A DNA stretch of 64,000 nt. Source: JAAYDS01 sp012729155 (GTDB taxonomy: Bacteria; Chloroflexota; Anaerolineae; UBA1429). Where the stretch lies: the NCBI GenBank assembly GCA_036774405.1, contig DAIPBO010000010.1:1-64000 (forward strand). The letters are read 5' to 3'. Below, in pieces: positions 1 to 8,875 of this stretch; positions within the stretch are counted from its first letter, which is position 1; each line of letters begins with the position of its first letter. A program made the position numbers and the translations under genes. The notes beneath the pieces are model-generated. The model saw nothing but the letters and a program-made list of their open reading frames with translations, ran no database searches and had not been told where the DNA came from.

Positions 1-314
1 TGGGCGTGGCCAGGTCGGTAGGGCGCAAGGCGGCAAGCGTTGTGGTCAACACCTGCCGGGCCGATGGGCAGCTCAGCACCGCGCTGGCCCAGTCTGTCGG
101 CTCCAGCGTATCATCCTTCATCAACACAAAGCCGCACAGTTCGACGGCCATGGGCCAATCGCGAGCCTCGGCCTGCACCGCATCGGCCAACACAGCGAAC
201 CACGCTTCGGTGTCCAGAGCGGTGCCCTGGGCACGCTCCCAGGTGCCATAGGTTGCCTGTAGCGCCTGCCGCAGCGTCTCGCGAAACGTCGCTGGGGCGA
301 GGGCAGATAGCCGT

Positions 315-331
<17 letters not shown>
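1..331 (-). CDS. Hypothetical protein, partial (C-terminus outside window)
   Basis: An open frame of 110 codons runs from an ATG at 329-331 on the minus strand to the window edge without a stop. It begins MPNEPERLSALAP and is soluble-looking, with several Trp and Ala-rich helical stretches. The start overlaps the last 17 bases of the upstream PIN-TRAM gene, which suggests translational coupling in one operon. I recognise no family. The frame has natural codon use (G/C at third positions), which supports it as coding, but the function is unknown. Confidence 0.55.
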
Positions 332-1373
<1,042 letters not shown>

Positions 1374-1611
1374 AAAGACTCCTCCTCAGCACCGAACCCT
1401 GCGCCCTGGCTCTATTCAGTTGTCAATCTGTGCCAGAGTATGAGAGGATAACGTCTGCTCCTTTCGAATGGTGAGTATCGACGATGATATGTAAACAACC
1501 CCGGCAGCGAGGCCAGGGGTAGGCGGGCGTCGCTGACCATGGCTTTAGTTGCGCACTGTCGTGATCGTAGCATACGGCCTGCAGCAAGTCAATGGATGAC
1601 GGCACTGGTTG

Positions 1612-1640
1612 TTGACAACGTTAAGATACCAAGCTATGCT
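1612..1640 (+). promoter_or_regulatory. Sigma70-type promoter of the peroxiredoxin gene
   Basis: TTGACA (1612-1617) and TATGCT (1635-1640) are separated by exactly 17 bases. Transcription would begin near 1647, giving a leader of about 88 bases before the ATG at 1735. Confidence 0.75.
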
Positions 1641-1668
1641 TCGTCGTGAAGGGCGCGTGAGCGAGCCC

Positions 1669-1691
1669 GAGGCAAGGGTGCCTCTTGCCTC
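1669..1691 (+). promoter_or_regulatory. Leader hairpin upstream of the peroxiredoxin gene
   Basis: GAGGCAAG (1669-1676) and CTTGCCTC (1684-1691) are perfect inverted repeats of 8 bp around a 7-base loop, inside the predicted 5' leader. No U-run follows, so it is not a terminator. It may stabilise or regulate the mRNA. Confidence 0.5.
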
Positions 1692-1734
1692 TATGTAGGT
1701 AACTGATCGATGGTCTCTTCTACAGGAGGTGACG

Positions 1735-2340
1735 ATGACTACCGCACGTGCAGGAGCGCCTGCTCCGCAGTTCAGCGGCATGGCATACGTCGATGGCGGC
1801 TTTAAGAAGGTCTCGCTGTCAGACTATGCTGGCAAGTGGACGGTGATCTGCTTCTACCCTGGTGACTTTACCTTTGTTTGACCGACCGAACTCGCAGCGG
1901 TCGCTGCGCGCAAGGCTCAGTTGGACGAACTGGGTGTACAGATGCTGGCCATTAGCACCAACAGCCACTTTGTGCACAAGATTTGGCAAGAAGAAGAGCT
2001 CTCCAAGATGGTCCCCGGAGGCTTCCCCTGGCCCATGATCTCTGACGGCACTGGCGCCATCGGGCGTCTCTACGGCGTCTACGATGAAGAGGGCGGCGTG
2101 GATATTCGTGGGCGCTTTATCATCGACCCAGATGGTGTGGTGCAGGCGATGGAAGTGCTTACCCCTACCGTTGGCCGCAATGTGGGTGAGCTAATTCGCC
2201 AGGTCAAGGCCTACCAGCATGTCCGTGCCACTGGCGAGGTCACACCCTCGGGCTGGCAGCCAGGGAAACCTACCCTCAAGCCGTCGCCAGATCTGGTCGG
2301 CAAGGTGTGGAAGGTCTGGTCTGTCGATAACGACAAGTAA
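1735..2340 (+). CDS. AhpC-type peroxiredoxin with in-frame TGA (selenocysteine) at the catalytic position
   Basis: 201 residues if the TGA at 1879-1881 is read through. It reduces peroxides. The frame begins at ATG 1735 behind GGAGGTGA and reaches TAA at 2338. The active-site motif reads FTFV-TGA-PTEL where AhpC has FTFVCPTEL, so residue 49, the peroxidatic cysteine, would be selenocysteine. Thr46 and Arg125 of the active site are kept (TFV, DIRGRF). The resolving-cysteine motif VCP is VTP here (Thr170), and Cys39 is the only other Cys in the protein, so it would act as a one-selenocysteine enzyme needing an external thiol. A SECIS-like hairpin follows the TGA. The alternative is a pseudogene or base error; the intact flanking frame, promoter, terminator and SECIS argue against it. 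Confidence 0.85.
1882..1924 (+). promoter_or_regulatory. Candidate bacterial SECIS element (selenocysteine insertion hairpin)
   Basis: Immediately after the in-frame TGA, GCAGC (1894-1898) and GCTGC (1903-1907) form a 5-bp upper stem closed by the loop GGTC (1899-1902). CCGAC (1882-1886) can pair with GTTGG (1920-1924) as a lower stem with one G-U. The loop begins 17 bases after TGA. The E. coli fdhF SECIS also has a GGUC-containing apical loop, about 18 bases after its UGA. Confidence 0.7.
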
Positions 2341-2353
2341 CTGACATTGATTC

Positions 2354-2383
2354 ACCCTGGCGGAGCACCCCGTCAGGGTTTCC
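2354..2383 (+). terminator. Hairpin terminator after the peroxiredoxin gene
   Basis: ACCCTGGCGG (2354-2363) pairs with CCGTCAGGGT (2370-2379), giving 10 bp with one G-U and a 6-base loop, followed by a short T run (TTTCCT). It lies 14 bases after the TAA. Confidence 0.6.
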
Positions 2384-2395
2384 TGTGAGGATACG

Positions 2396-3232
2396 ATGCG
2401 ACTGATCTGTGTGGTCGAGAACTGTGCTACTCGTGGCAGTGCCCTATGGGCAGAGCATGGCCTCTCGTACTGGGTGAGCTCGGCTCAAAGCAACATCCTG
2501 CTCGACACGGGGCAGAGCGGCGAGGTGTTGCGTCATAACCTGATAGAGCTGGGCCTGTGGGAAGCCGACCTCGATGGCCTGGTCCTCAGCCATGCCCACA
2601 CCGATCACACTGGCGGCCTACAGGTGGTACAAGCGCATTGGCCGCAGGTGACTGTGCAGGCGCACCCCGCCATCACCGAAGCGCGCCTTTCGGGCGCGGG
2701 GGGCTCTCGCCAGATCGGTCTATCTGAGCCATTGGCAGCACATGCTGCCTCGGCCTGGCGCCTCTCTGATGCGCCTGTCGAGCTGGCACCACATGTATGG
2801 ACCACAGGAACCATCGTATCGCGGCCCTATCCCATGGGCCGCAGCCCTCAGCACAGGGTCTATCGCCAGGGCCAGCTTCAAGCCGATGACTATGCCGACG
2901 ATCTCTCTCTGGTGCTGCATATCGCTGGCGGCGTGGCGTTGTTGTGCGGCTGCTGCCATGCTGGGCTGCGCAATACACTGCACCACCTGCGAGAGCTGAC
3001 CTCGGCGCCTCTGCTGGCGGTGATCGGCGGCGCTCATCTGGAGCACGCCACAGATGCAGAGATCGAGGCTGTCACTCGCTGCCTACAGAGTGAGGGGGCA
3101 CCAGATCTGTATCTGTGCCACTGCACCGGCGAGCGTGCCCTCTATGCGCTACATGCCGCCTTTGACGAACGGGTGCACCCCTGCCCGGCTGGCACAGTCA
3201 TCGATCTGCCTGACGCTGACCTATTGGCCTGA
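2396..3232 (+). CDS. Metallo-beta-lactamase fold hydrolase, dihydropteroate-synthase-like subfamily
   Basis: 278 aa. The zinc-binding motif SHAHTDHTGG lies near residues 65-74, and later His residues (GGAHLEHA, LCHCTG) complete the metal site. The N-terminus (ENCATRGSALWAEHGLSYWV) matches the subfamily often annotated as 7,8-dihydropterin-6-methyl-4-(beta-D-ribofuranosyl)-aminobenzene-5'-phosphate synthase, whose true substrates in bacteria are mostly unknown. It is behind its own ribosome-binding site (TGAGGA) after the peroxiredoxin terminator. Its end overlaps the end of the convergent DAHP synthase gene by 12 bases. Confidence 0.85.
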   Translation: MRLICVVENCATRGSALWAEHGLSYWVSSAQSNILLDTGQSGEVLRHNLIELGLWEADLDGLVLSHAHTDHTGGLQVVQAHWPQVTVQAHPAITEARLSGAGGSRQIGLSEPLAAHAASAWRLSDAPVELAPHVWTTGTIVSRPYPMGRSPQHRVYRQGQLQADDYADDLSLVLHIAGGVALLCGCCHAGLRNTLHHLRELTSAPLLAVIGGAHLEHATDAEIEAVTRCLQSEGAPDLYLCHCTGERALYALHAAFDERVHPCPAGTVIDLPDADLLA

Positions 3233-4255
3233 CGGCCGCTGCACGCCACGGCCGATGGCATGCGCCACCGACTCGATCTGCGCCATGAGCTGCGCAAAGC
3301 TCCTGGGCGTGAGGCTCTGCAACCCGTCTGATAGCGCATCTTCTGGATGCGGATGCACCTCAATCATCAACCCATCGGCCCCGGCGGCCACCGCCGCCAA
3401 GGCCAATGTGGGCACCAGCTCATAGTGCCCCGCAGCGTGGCTGGGATCAACGATGACCGGCAGATGCGATTCGCGCTTGACCACCCCAATCGCAGCGACA
3501 TCCAGTGTAAAGCGGGTGCTCGTCTCAAAGGTGCGGATGCCTCGCTCACACAGGATCACCCCCCCTGTACCCGCGGCCAGCAGATAATCGGCGGCCTGTA
3601 ACCATTCGGTCACTGTGGCCGAAAGGCCGCGCTTTAGAATGCAAGGCTTGCCCGTCTCGCCGGCGGCGCGCAATAGAACATAGTTCTGCATGTTGCGCGC
3701 GCCGATCTGTAGCACATCCAGATGCTCGGCCATCCGGTCGACATAGTGAGCATCGGTAACCTCGCTCACCACCGGCACGCCAAACTTGGCGCGCGCCTCA
3801 CATAGCAGATCCACACCCTCCATTCCCATGCCCTGGAAGCTAAAGGGCGAGGTGCGCGGCTTGAAGGCGCCTCCGCGCAACATGCAGGCGCCCTCAGAGA
3901 CCACCGCCTCAGCCGTCTCCAGCAACTGCTCGCGAGACTCGATGCTGCAGGGCCCGGCGATGATCGCCAGATTGTCTCCGCCCACCTCGACGGGCCCGGC
4001 GCGCACCACCGTCGGTTCTTGCCTGAACTCGTGCGAGGCGAGCTTGAAAGGGCGCATGATCCGGGTGACAGACTGCACGCCCGGCAGCACGGCAAAGTTC
4101 TCCGTGGGGCAGCGGCCTGTGTCGCTGCCCAGAATGGCCACCACGAACTTGTCGGTGCCCACGTTCAACTGTACGTCAAAGCCATACTGCCCGGCGCGCT
4201 CTATCACAGCGTCCAACTGCTCTTGTGTAGCCCCGACGCGCATCTCGACGATCAT
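3221..4255 (-). CDS. aroF: 3-deoxy-7-phosphoheptulonate synthase (DAHP synthase, type I-beta)
   Basis: 344 aa. It condenses phosphoenolpyruvate and erythrose 4-phosphate, the first step of the shikimate pathway. An N-terminal ferredoxin-like regulatory domain (residues 1-70) precedes the barrel, as in Thermotoga and Bacillus enzymes. Catalytic motifs are present: IAGPCSIES, LRGGAFKPRTSPFSFQG, QIGARNMQN, LKRGLSAT and VDPSHAAGH. I chose ATG 4255 because AGGAGGTG lies just before it and the protein then begins MIVEMRVGA, a normal start. A further upstream start would add ten residues without homology support. Confidence 0.95.
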   Translation of the reverse strand: MIVEMRVGATQEQLDAVIERAGQYGFDVQLNVGTDKFVVAILGSDTGRCPTENFAVLPGVQSVTRIMRPFKLASHEFRQEPTVVRAGPVEVGGDNLAIIAGPCSIESREQLLETAEAVVSEGACMLRGGAFKPRTSPFSFQGMGMEGVDLLCEARAKFGVPVVSEVTDAHYVDRMAEHLDVLQIGARNMQNYVLLRAAGETGKPCILKRGLSATVTEWLQAADYLLAAGTGGVILCERGIRTFETSTRFTLDVAAIGVVKRESHLPVIVDPSHAAGHYELVPTLALAAVAAGADGLMIEVHPHPEDALSDGLQSLTPRSFAQLMAQIESVAHAIGRGVQRPSGQ

Positions 4256-4322
4256 GCTGCACCTCCTGGCGCTCTCGGTAAGCAAAGGGCAGAGCCCGGC
4301 CAGCGGACTCTGCTGTGCCCAG

Positions 4323-4350
4323 AGTATAGGCGTCTACTGGTCAGCTGCAA
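4323..4350 (-). promoter_or_regulatory. Possible promoter of the DAHP synthase gene
   Basis: On the minus strand TTGCAG (4350-4345) and TATACT (4328-4323) are 16 bases apart, about 70 bases upstream of the ATG at 4255. The -35 matches only half of the consensus. Confidence 0.4.
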
Positions 4351-4394
4351 GCGCTTGACGATAAGGCCGTCGCTAGAGGCGCAGGCGCATCCTT

Positions 4395-4423
4395 TTGACA
4401 GCAACTGCGCCTGACGACATAAT
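4395..4423 (+). promoter_or_regulatory. Promoter of the beta-propeller lipoprotein gene; leaderless start
   Basis: TTGACA (4395-4400), a 17-base spacer and CATAAT (4418-4423). Transcription would start near 4430, only about five bases before the ATG at 4435, and no Shine-Dalgarno sequence is present. Confidence 0.72.
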
Positions 4424-4434
4424 GCTTTTCTGTT

Positions 4435-5934
4435 ATGCCCAACATCAATCAAAAGACCGGTGTCGCTTTCAGGGCCGCTATTGCCTGGCCGTTGGCAGTG
4501 GTGTTGGTTGCGCTGATGGCCATGGCTTGCAGCGCTCCAGCACCTGCAGCCCAAGCTCCCACGCCCGACTATCATGCCCTCGAGACACGCGTCGAGGCTA
4601 TGCTGCATGCTACCTACACGGCCATGGCGCCGCCGCCAACCGAGACGCCCGAGGCAACGGCGACTGCCGAGGTGACGCCAATACCTACGGCCACTCCCAC
4701 GCCTGTGCGGCTGCCAGAGACTCACCGGCTGGCCTACGTGCAGGTTCCTGAGGATGCCGAGCCAAGCATTGTGCTGGAGCGCGAGCGCTCCGAGGACTTG
4801 GTCGAGCTCGAGCACCTCACCGGGCCCGAGCGCATCACCGATCTGGCCTGGTCGCTCGATGGCGAGCAACTGGTGTTTGTGAGTGCCTATAGGGCCATCC
4901 TCAGTCGCGGAAATGAGCGCAACGTATTCATTGTACGCAGTGATGGTACAGGTCTGCGTATGGTCACTGGAGACTATGTACCCGCCGACCAAGCGCCTGG
5001 GCCCTACGTCTCGCTCGAAGGGCGTGTCGTTGGCGGGATTGGCTCTTGTGTGGTGAGCGCGCAGGGCGTGGCAGGGCCCGTCGAGGTGAGTGAGACAGGG
5101 GCTTTTGAACTGGTGGGTGTGCCGGTGGGCACCACTTGGGCCAGAGCTGTATGCACCTCTGGCGGGCGCACGCTGCGCGGTGTTGTGGATCTGTCTGCCA
5201 ACGATGGCATTTTTGAGCCGGTGCTTTTGCAGGTGGCCGATGGTGGCCAGGGTTGGAAGCAAGCGTCTCTCTCGCGCGATGGCAACATCCTGGCCGGCAC
5301 CTACTATCAGTGGGAACTCGATGGCGAAGGCGAGGCGCAGTACCGCTTCTGGGGGCGCATCGTGGGCCTAACCACGGGGTTTCAGGGCGAGCTCGTTGGG
5401 GCGCCCGAGGGCAGCCTCGATGGTGTTGCCTGGTCTCCCGTCGAAGACGTGCTGGTGGGCGCTATCACCGCCGATGAAGGCGGCTGGCTCTGGGTGTGGG
5501 ATGTCACTGGCGCCTCGGTGCGCGAGGTGCTTGCGATGCCCAACCCCGATGATCAGATATTGACGCTGGCCAACCCTGTCTGGTCGCCCGATGGCGGCCA
5601 GGTTGCGTTTGAGGTGCGGCGCTGGGCCTGGTGGGGCGAGGGTACGCGGCGCACCGACTTGATGCTCGTGTCGGCCAGCGGCGAGGATCTGCGCACCCTG
5701 GTAGAACTCGACTGGGGCGAGCATGCCACCGAACCTGGCTGGATGCCCGATGGCAAGACGGTGGCCTACCAGTACTCGCGCACTGAGCAAGATCAAGAGC
5801 CGACCATGGCTGATAATGGCAGCATCTGGATGGTGGATGTGACGAATGGTCTGCGGCTGCCATGGACCAGTGGCCCCTATGACTATTGTCCGGCACCGCA
5901 TCCACTGGGCGTAACGCCATCGCCCGAGGGCTGA
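4435..5934 (+). CDS. Exported lipoprotein with TolB-like beta-propeller repeats
   Basis: 499 aa. A signal peptide ends in the lipobox LMAMAC (Cys ~33), followed by a Pro/Thr-rich linker (~35-85) typical of surface lipoproteins. The rest has WD40-like/PD40 blades, seen as WSLDGEQLVFVSA, WSPDGGQVAFEV and WMPDGKTVAYQYS. One insert resembles a carboxypeptidase-regulatory-like beta sandwich (GAFELVGVPVG, ~220). Such proteins bind ligands or partner proteins outside the membrane; no enzymatic residues are evident. It is expressed alone from a strong promoter, apparently on a nearly leaderless mRNA. Confidence 0.8.
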   Translation: MPNINQKTGVAFRAAIAWPLAVVLVALMAMACSAPAPAAQAPTPDYHALETRVEAMLHATYTAMAPPPTETPEATATAEVTPIPTATPTPVRLPETHRLAYVQVPEDAEPSIVLERERSEDLVELEHLTGPERITDLAWSLDGEQLVFVSAYRAILSRGNERNVFIVRSDGTGLRMVTGDYVPADQAPGPYVSLEGRVVGGIGSCVVSAQGVAGPVEVSETGAFELVGVPVGTTWARAVCTSGGRTLRGVVDLSANDGIFEPVLLQVADGGQGWKQASLSRDGNILAGTYYQWELDGEGEAQYRFWGRIVGLTTGFQGELVGAPEGSLDGVAWSPVEDVLVGAITADEGGWLWVWDVTGASVREVLAMPNPDDQILTLANPVWSPDGGQVAFEVRRWAWWGEGTRRTDLMLVSASGEDLRTLVELDWGEHATEPGWMPDGKTVAYQYSRTEQDQEPTMADNGSIWMVDVTNGLRLPWTSGPYDYCPAPHPLGVTPSPEG

Positions 5935-5941
5935 GCCTGTT

Positions 5942-5970
5942 CTGACAGCGCCTTCAAGGCGTGATATAAT
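5942..5970 (+). promoter_or_regulatory. Promoter of the zinc ribbon gene
   Basis: CTGACA (5942-5947) and TATAAT (5965-5970) are 17 bases apart, with the start site near 5977 and the ATG at 6057. Confidence 0.7.
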
Positions 5971-6056
5971 CGGTTGCCACAGTCTACGGGCCAGGGTGCG
6001 TGTGTTGACGGGCCCCTCAGCTCGTGGCGCTCATTTTGCGCATAGGAGTTGCAGGC

Positions 6057-6620
6057 ATGAAGTTGCCGCCGAACCTGAACGTTTATGTCTCTGCGGCCCT
6101 GTTCGTCATTGGGGCCTATGCAGTGGCGCTCTATATCGGGCTAATCGTATGGACCTTTCGCGACATCCGTTCGCGAAGCCGTGATGTGCTGGCGCACATC
6201 ATGTCGGCGCTGTTGGTGGCCGTGTTTGGCCTGCCCGGCCTGATCGTCTATCTGCTCGTGCGCCCAAAGACGACCCTGGCAGAGGAATATGATCGCACTT
6301 TGGCCGAAGAGGCTGTGTTGCACGAGCTCGACGCCAAGCTGCTGTGCCCCAATTGCCATCAGGCGGTCGAATCTGACTATGTCATCTGCCCCAACTGCCG
6401 CCACCAACTCAAGCTGCGCTGTGTGGGCTGCGCCCGCCTGGTGATGCCCGATTGGGATGTATGTCCCTATTGTGGTCGTTTCCAGGACGAGGGCAGTGGC
6501 GAGGCAAAGGTGATGTCCAGCGAGCCCGTTACGGATGAGCCTGTATCAGTGGCCGAGATGGACGATATGACCACGGCGGCTGATGAGCCGGCGCCATCGG
6601 AGGACGAGGGCGCGGCGTAG
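6057..6620 (+). CDS. Membrane protein with double zinc ribbon
   Basis: 187 aa. Two membrane helices occupy roughly residues 9-32 and 45-66. Behind them lie paired zinc ribbons: CPNCHQ, CPNCRH, CVGCAR and CPYCGR (residues ~98-143). The acidic tail is Asp/Glu-rich. The product is probably an inner-membrane protein with a cytoplasmic metal-binding module; function unknown. I chose ATG 6057 because AGGAGTT (6044-6050) is correctly spaced; an in-frame ATG at 6024 lacks such a site. It is monocistronic and converges on the helicase-associated-domain gene. Confidence 0.75.
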   Translation: MKLPPNLNVYVSAALFVIGAYAVALYIGLIVWTFRDIRSRSRDVLAHIMSALLVAVFGLPGLIVYLLVRPKTTLAEEYDRTLAEEAVLHELDAKLLCPNCHQAVESDYVICPNCRHQLKLRCVGCARLVMPDWDVCPYCGRFQDEGSGEAKVMSSEPVTDEPVSVAEMDDMTTAADEPAPSEDEGAA

Positions 6621-6623
6621 CTC

Positions 6624-8324
6624 CTACAGATGCCCATCGGTGGAGAGCCGTGGCCAGATGCCCCGCCTTCGTAGGGCGGCGATCAGCCTCTCGGTGTCGC
6701 TTTGCTGTACTGTTACCAACGTGGGCGTCAACACCCGCGCGATGAGTGGCGCGATCTGTCTATCCTCGAGCGCCTCACGTGCCACCTCCGGGCTCGCAAA
6801 CTCGAGCAACACCACCTGTCTGAGGCTGGCCTGGCCAAGGCGCGCTTCCCAGGTCTGCAGCATGAGTTGTAGGCCCGACGGTAGCCCGCCGCCGGCGATG
6901 CGCCGTAGAAAGGCTGCCATTTGTGGCACCGAGATGCCGGCGTTGTCGCCTTCCCACACTGAATCGTCGGTGAGCCGGTAGCTGGCTGCCTTGTCTTGCC
7001 CCTGCCATTGGGCGATGCGCTCGAGCTGGTATCGCTCATAGCAAGATTGCGTCAGCGTCACGCGGATGAGGCCGTCTTGGGCGATCTGAGCCAGGGGGGC
7101 GGGGCGCTGGGCAGGCGGTCGGCTGCCTTTGCCCAACAAGGTGGCGCCCAGCTCGGTGAGCGTAAAGCGGTCTAAGAGGGCCTCAGAACCGCTGGCGCCC
7201 AGGCGCACCATGCCCAGCCAGTGTAGCGGCCCCATCAGCAAGTGCAGCGTCAGCTGTCCTTCTACTGGCTCCCAAGAGGTTGGCCCGCTCAGGTATTCGC
7301 CACTGGCCGCATCGCGGATGAACCAGCTCGTTAGATCCGCATCGGGCCGCAGAAAGGTGGGCCGATGCTGTTTGATCGCCTGGGTAAAGTCATCAAAGCG
7401 ATACCAGCGGTTGGGCTCGATCTGCCTCAATAGGCTGGCCAGGTTACGTCGCGGCGTGGCTGGGTCGTGGGGGCAGCCACCTGGGTCGCAAGTGAGGGCG
7501 GGTACGTGCAACAGGTCGATCCACCCAGGATCGTCTCGCCAGGCGCGGTAGAGCCGGCCGGCGCGCGCATTATCGGGGGCGCGTAGCCAGTCACGAGCGG
7601 CCAAGGCTGGCCGCAGGCGTCCCCCATCGGCAGAGATCAGGCGTAGCCGCCAGGCAGAGCGCCACAGCAGCGCTAGGCGGGCTGGCGTGGGCTTGCCGAT
7701 CCAGCGGCCGGCGAGGGGGCCTGCAGCCGTGAGCCATTCTGGTAGCTGCTCCGCGTCGGAGGTATCCACCGGCGGCTGTACGCGCCGCAAGTGGCAGAGC
7801 AGTGCGAGCATGTCTTCACCCAGCGCCAACCCCTGATCGATGATGCTGGTAGGGGGTGTTGCCGTCGGCAGAGCAAGTGCTGCAGGCTGTTTGGCTGTGG
7901 GCAGGCGGTCGAGGATTTCACGGGGCACCAACAGGAGCTCACCGTGCCCACCGGGCGTGGCGCCAAAAGCACGAAAAGCCAGGCCACCATACAACAATTC
8001 CTCGAGGGGCGACGCCGGCGCCTGCCAGGGGCGCTCACGCTCTAGCGCTGCCGGGCCGATGCGCCGCAGCTGTCCAAAGCGCAGCGCGAGGCTCTTGACC
8101 ATGGCGCGCCCGCCCTCGCGGCGCAGCCCCTCGAGCGCTTCTTGGGCTCCGGGTGATAGGCGGGACAGTCGCCCTTCGAGAGCTCCGGGCGTCAGCATCG
8201 CGTCGCCGAGCGTCTCTGCGGCGCGTATCGGGTCGGCCTCGTCTAGCGTTACGCGCCAGCTCTCGGCAATGGCGCTGAGCACAATCAGGGGCTGTTCGGC
8301 CAGCAGACGATAGAGGTCCAGCAT
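6624..8324 (-). CDS. Helicase-associated domain protein (XPB/Ssl2-like N-terminal type)
   Basis: 566 aa, soluble, rich in Leu, Arg and Trp. The architecture resembles the 'helicase-associated domain' proteins of Actinobacteria and Chloroflexi: an N-terminal repeat of winged-helix-like segments (SRLSPGAQEALEGLRREGG) and a C-terminal part (GLIRVTLTQSCYERYQLERI, RRIAGGGLPSGLQLMLQTWE) like that found fused to XPB-type helicases. There is no Walker motif, so it is not a helicase itself. ATG 8324 gives a standard beginning (MLDLYRLLAEQPL). TATACT lies at 8336-8331, six bases upstream, and no Shine-Dalgarno is visible, so the mRNA may be leaderless. The identification is from general resemblance. 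Confidence 0.65.
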   Translation of the reverse strand: MLDLYRLLAEQPLIVLSAIAESWRVTLDEADPIRAAETLGDAMLTPGALEGRLSRLSPGAQEALEGLRREGGRAMVKSLALRFGQLRRIGPAALERERPWQAPASPLEELLYGGLAFRAFGATPGGHGELLLVPREILDRLPTAKQPAALALPTATPPTSIIDQGLALGEDMLALLCHLRRVQPPVDTSDAEQLPEWLTAAGPLAGRWIGKPTPARLALLWRSAWRLRLISADGGRLRPALAARDWLRAPDNARAGRLYRAWRDDPGWIDLLHVPALTCDPGGCPHDPATPRRNLASLLRQIEPNRWYRFDDFTQAIKQHRPTFLRPDADLTSWFIRDAASGEYLSGPTSWEPVEGQLTLHLLMGPLHWLGMVRLGASGSEALLDRFTLTELGATLLGKGSRPPAQRPAPLAQIAQDGLIRVTLTQSCYERYQLERIAQWQGQDKAASYRLTDDSVWEGDNAGISVPQMAAFLRRIAGGGLPSGLQLMLQTWEARLGQASLRQVVLLEFASPEVAREALEDRQIAPLIARVLTPTLVTVQQSDTERLIAALRRRGIWPRLSTDGHL

Positions 8325-8406
8325 GGCATCAGTATAGAGCCCTGATGGCCACGCACCAAGCGCCTGCAACCGCCGAGGCGGCTTTGCGTATAGAGTGCAG
8401 TGCATC

Positions 8407-8778
8407 ATGGGGGTGGAGATGGCCAAACAACACTCGGTATCCTTTTTCGCAGATTTGCTGCAGAGCCTCAGGATGGCCTGGCGATTGCTGTGGGATCGGC
8501 GCATGCCGCTGTGGACCAAGCTGGTGCCGTTGGGTGCGGTGTTTTATCTGCTGTGGCCCGCCGATATCTTGCTCGATCCAGTCCTGGGGTTGGGCCAGCT
8601 CGACGATCTGGCGCTGATTCTCTTGGCGGCGCACCTGTTCATCGCGCTCGCTCCCGAGCATCTCAAGCTAGAGCTCGGCGCCGACCCATCTCGGCCACAG
8701 GCTTTTGATGCCACCAGAGCATCTGTGGAGGTTGAGGGCAAAACTCGCCTGCTCGATGAGGACGGGCTCCAGCGGTGA
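8407..8778 (+). CDS. DUF1232 (YkvA-like) membrane protein
   Basis: About 123 aa. The core WTKLVPLGAVFYLLWPADILLD, then GLGQLDDLALILLAAHLF, is the DUF1232 signature: two short hydrophobic helices separated by the acidic LDD turn. Family function is unknown. The start is uncertain: ATG 8407 (MGVEMAK) or ATG 8419 (MAKQHS), with GGGGGTGGAG running into the latter; a GTG at 8395 is also open. The gene is divergent from the helicase-associated-domain gene with about 80 bases between them. Confidence 0.75.
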   Translation: MGVEMAKQHSVSFFADLLQSLRMAWRLLWDRRMPLWTKLVPLGAVFYLLWPADILLDPVLGLGQLDDLALILLAAHLFIALAPEHLKLELGADPSRPQAFDATRASVEVEGKTRLLDEDGLQR

Positions 8779-8875
8779 GAGTCTCGCAGAGACTTGCCGC
8801 AAGTTGGTTCAAGGAGTACCATAGAGACACGGGCAAGATGTCGCGTTGAGCGCGGTCCTCGGAGATGGGGTAGGT

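Larger units (their letters stand above)
1374..1734. other. Intergenic region between divergent PIN-TRAM and peroxiredoxin genes
   Basis: This 361-base gap holds the peroxiredoxin promoter (1612-1640), a leader hairpin (1669-1691) and the peroxiredoxin ribosome-binding site GGAGGTGA (about 1724-1731). Between 1374 and 1611 I see only the AGGAGGAG site of the minus-strand gene, no convincing promoter for it, and no coding signal. Confidence 0.6.

Noticed and set aside
1735..2340. Peroxiredoxin as a pseudogene or two separate genes because of the in-frame TGA
   Set aside because: The TGA falls on the one catalytic codon, the frame is intact on both sides, and promoter, ribosome site, SECIS-like hairpin and terminator are all present. 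A base error remains possible and is stated as the refuting test.
4256..4322. Attenuator or leader-peptide control of DAHP synthase
   Set aside because: The leader has GC-rich partial repeats (GCAGAG/CTCTGC) but no clear leader peptide, U-run or alternative fold.
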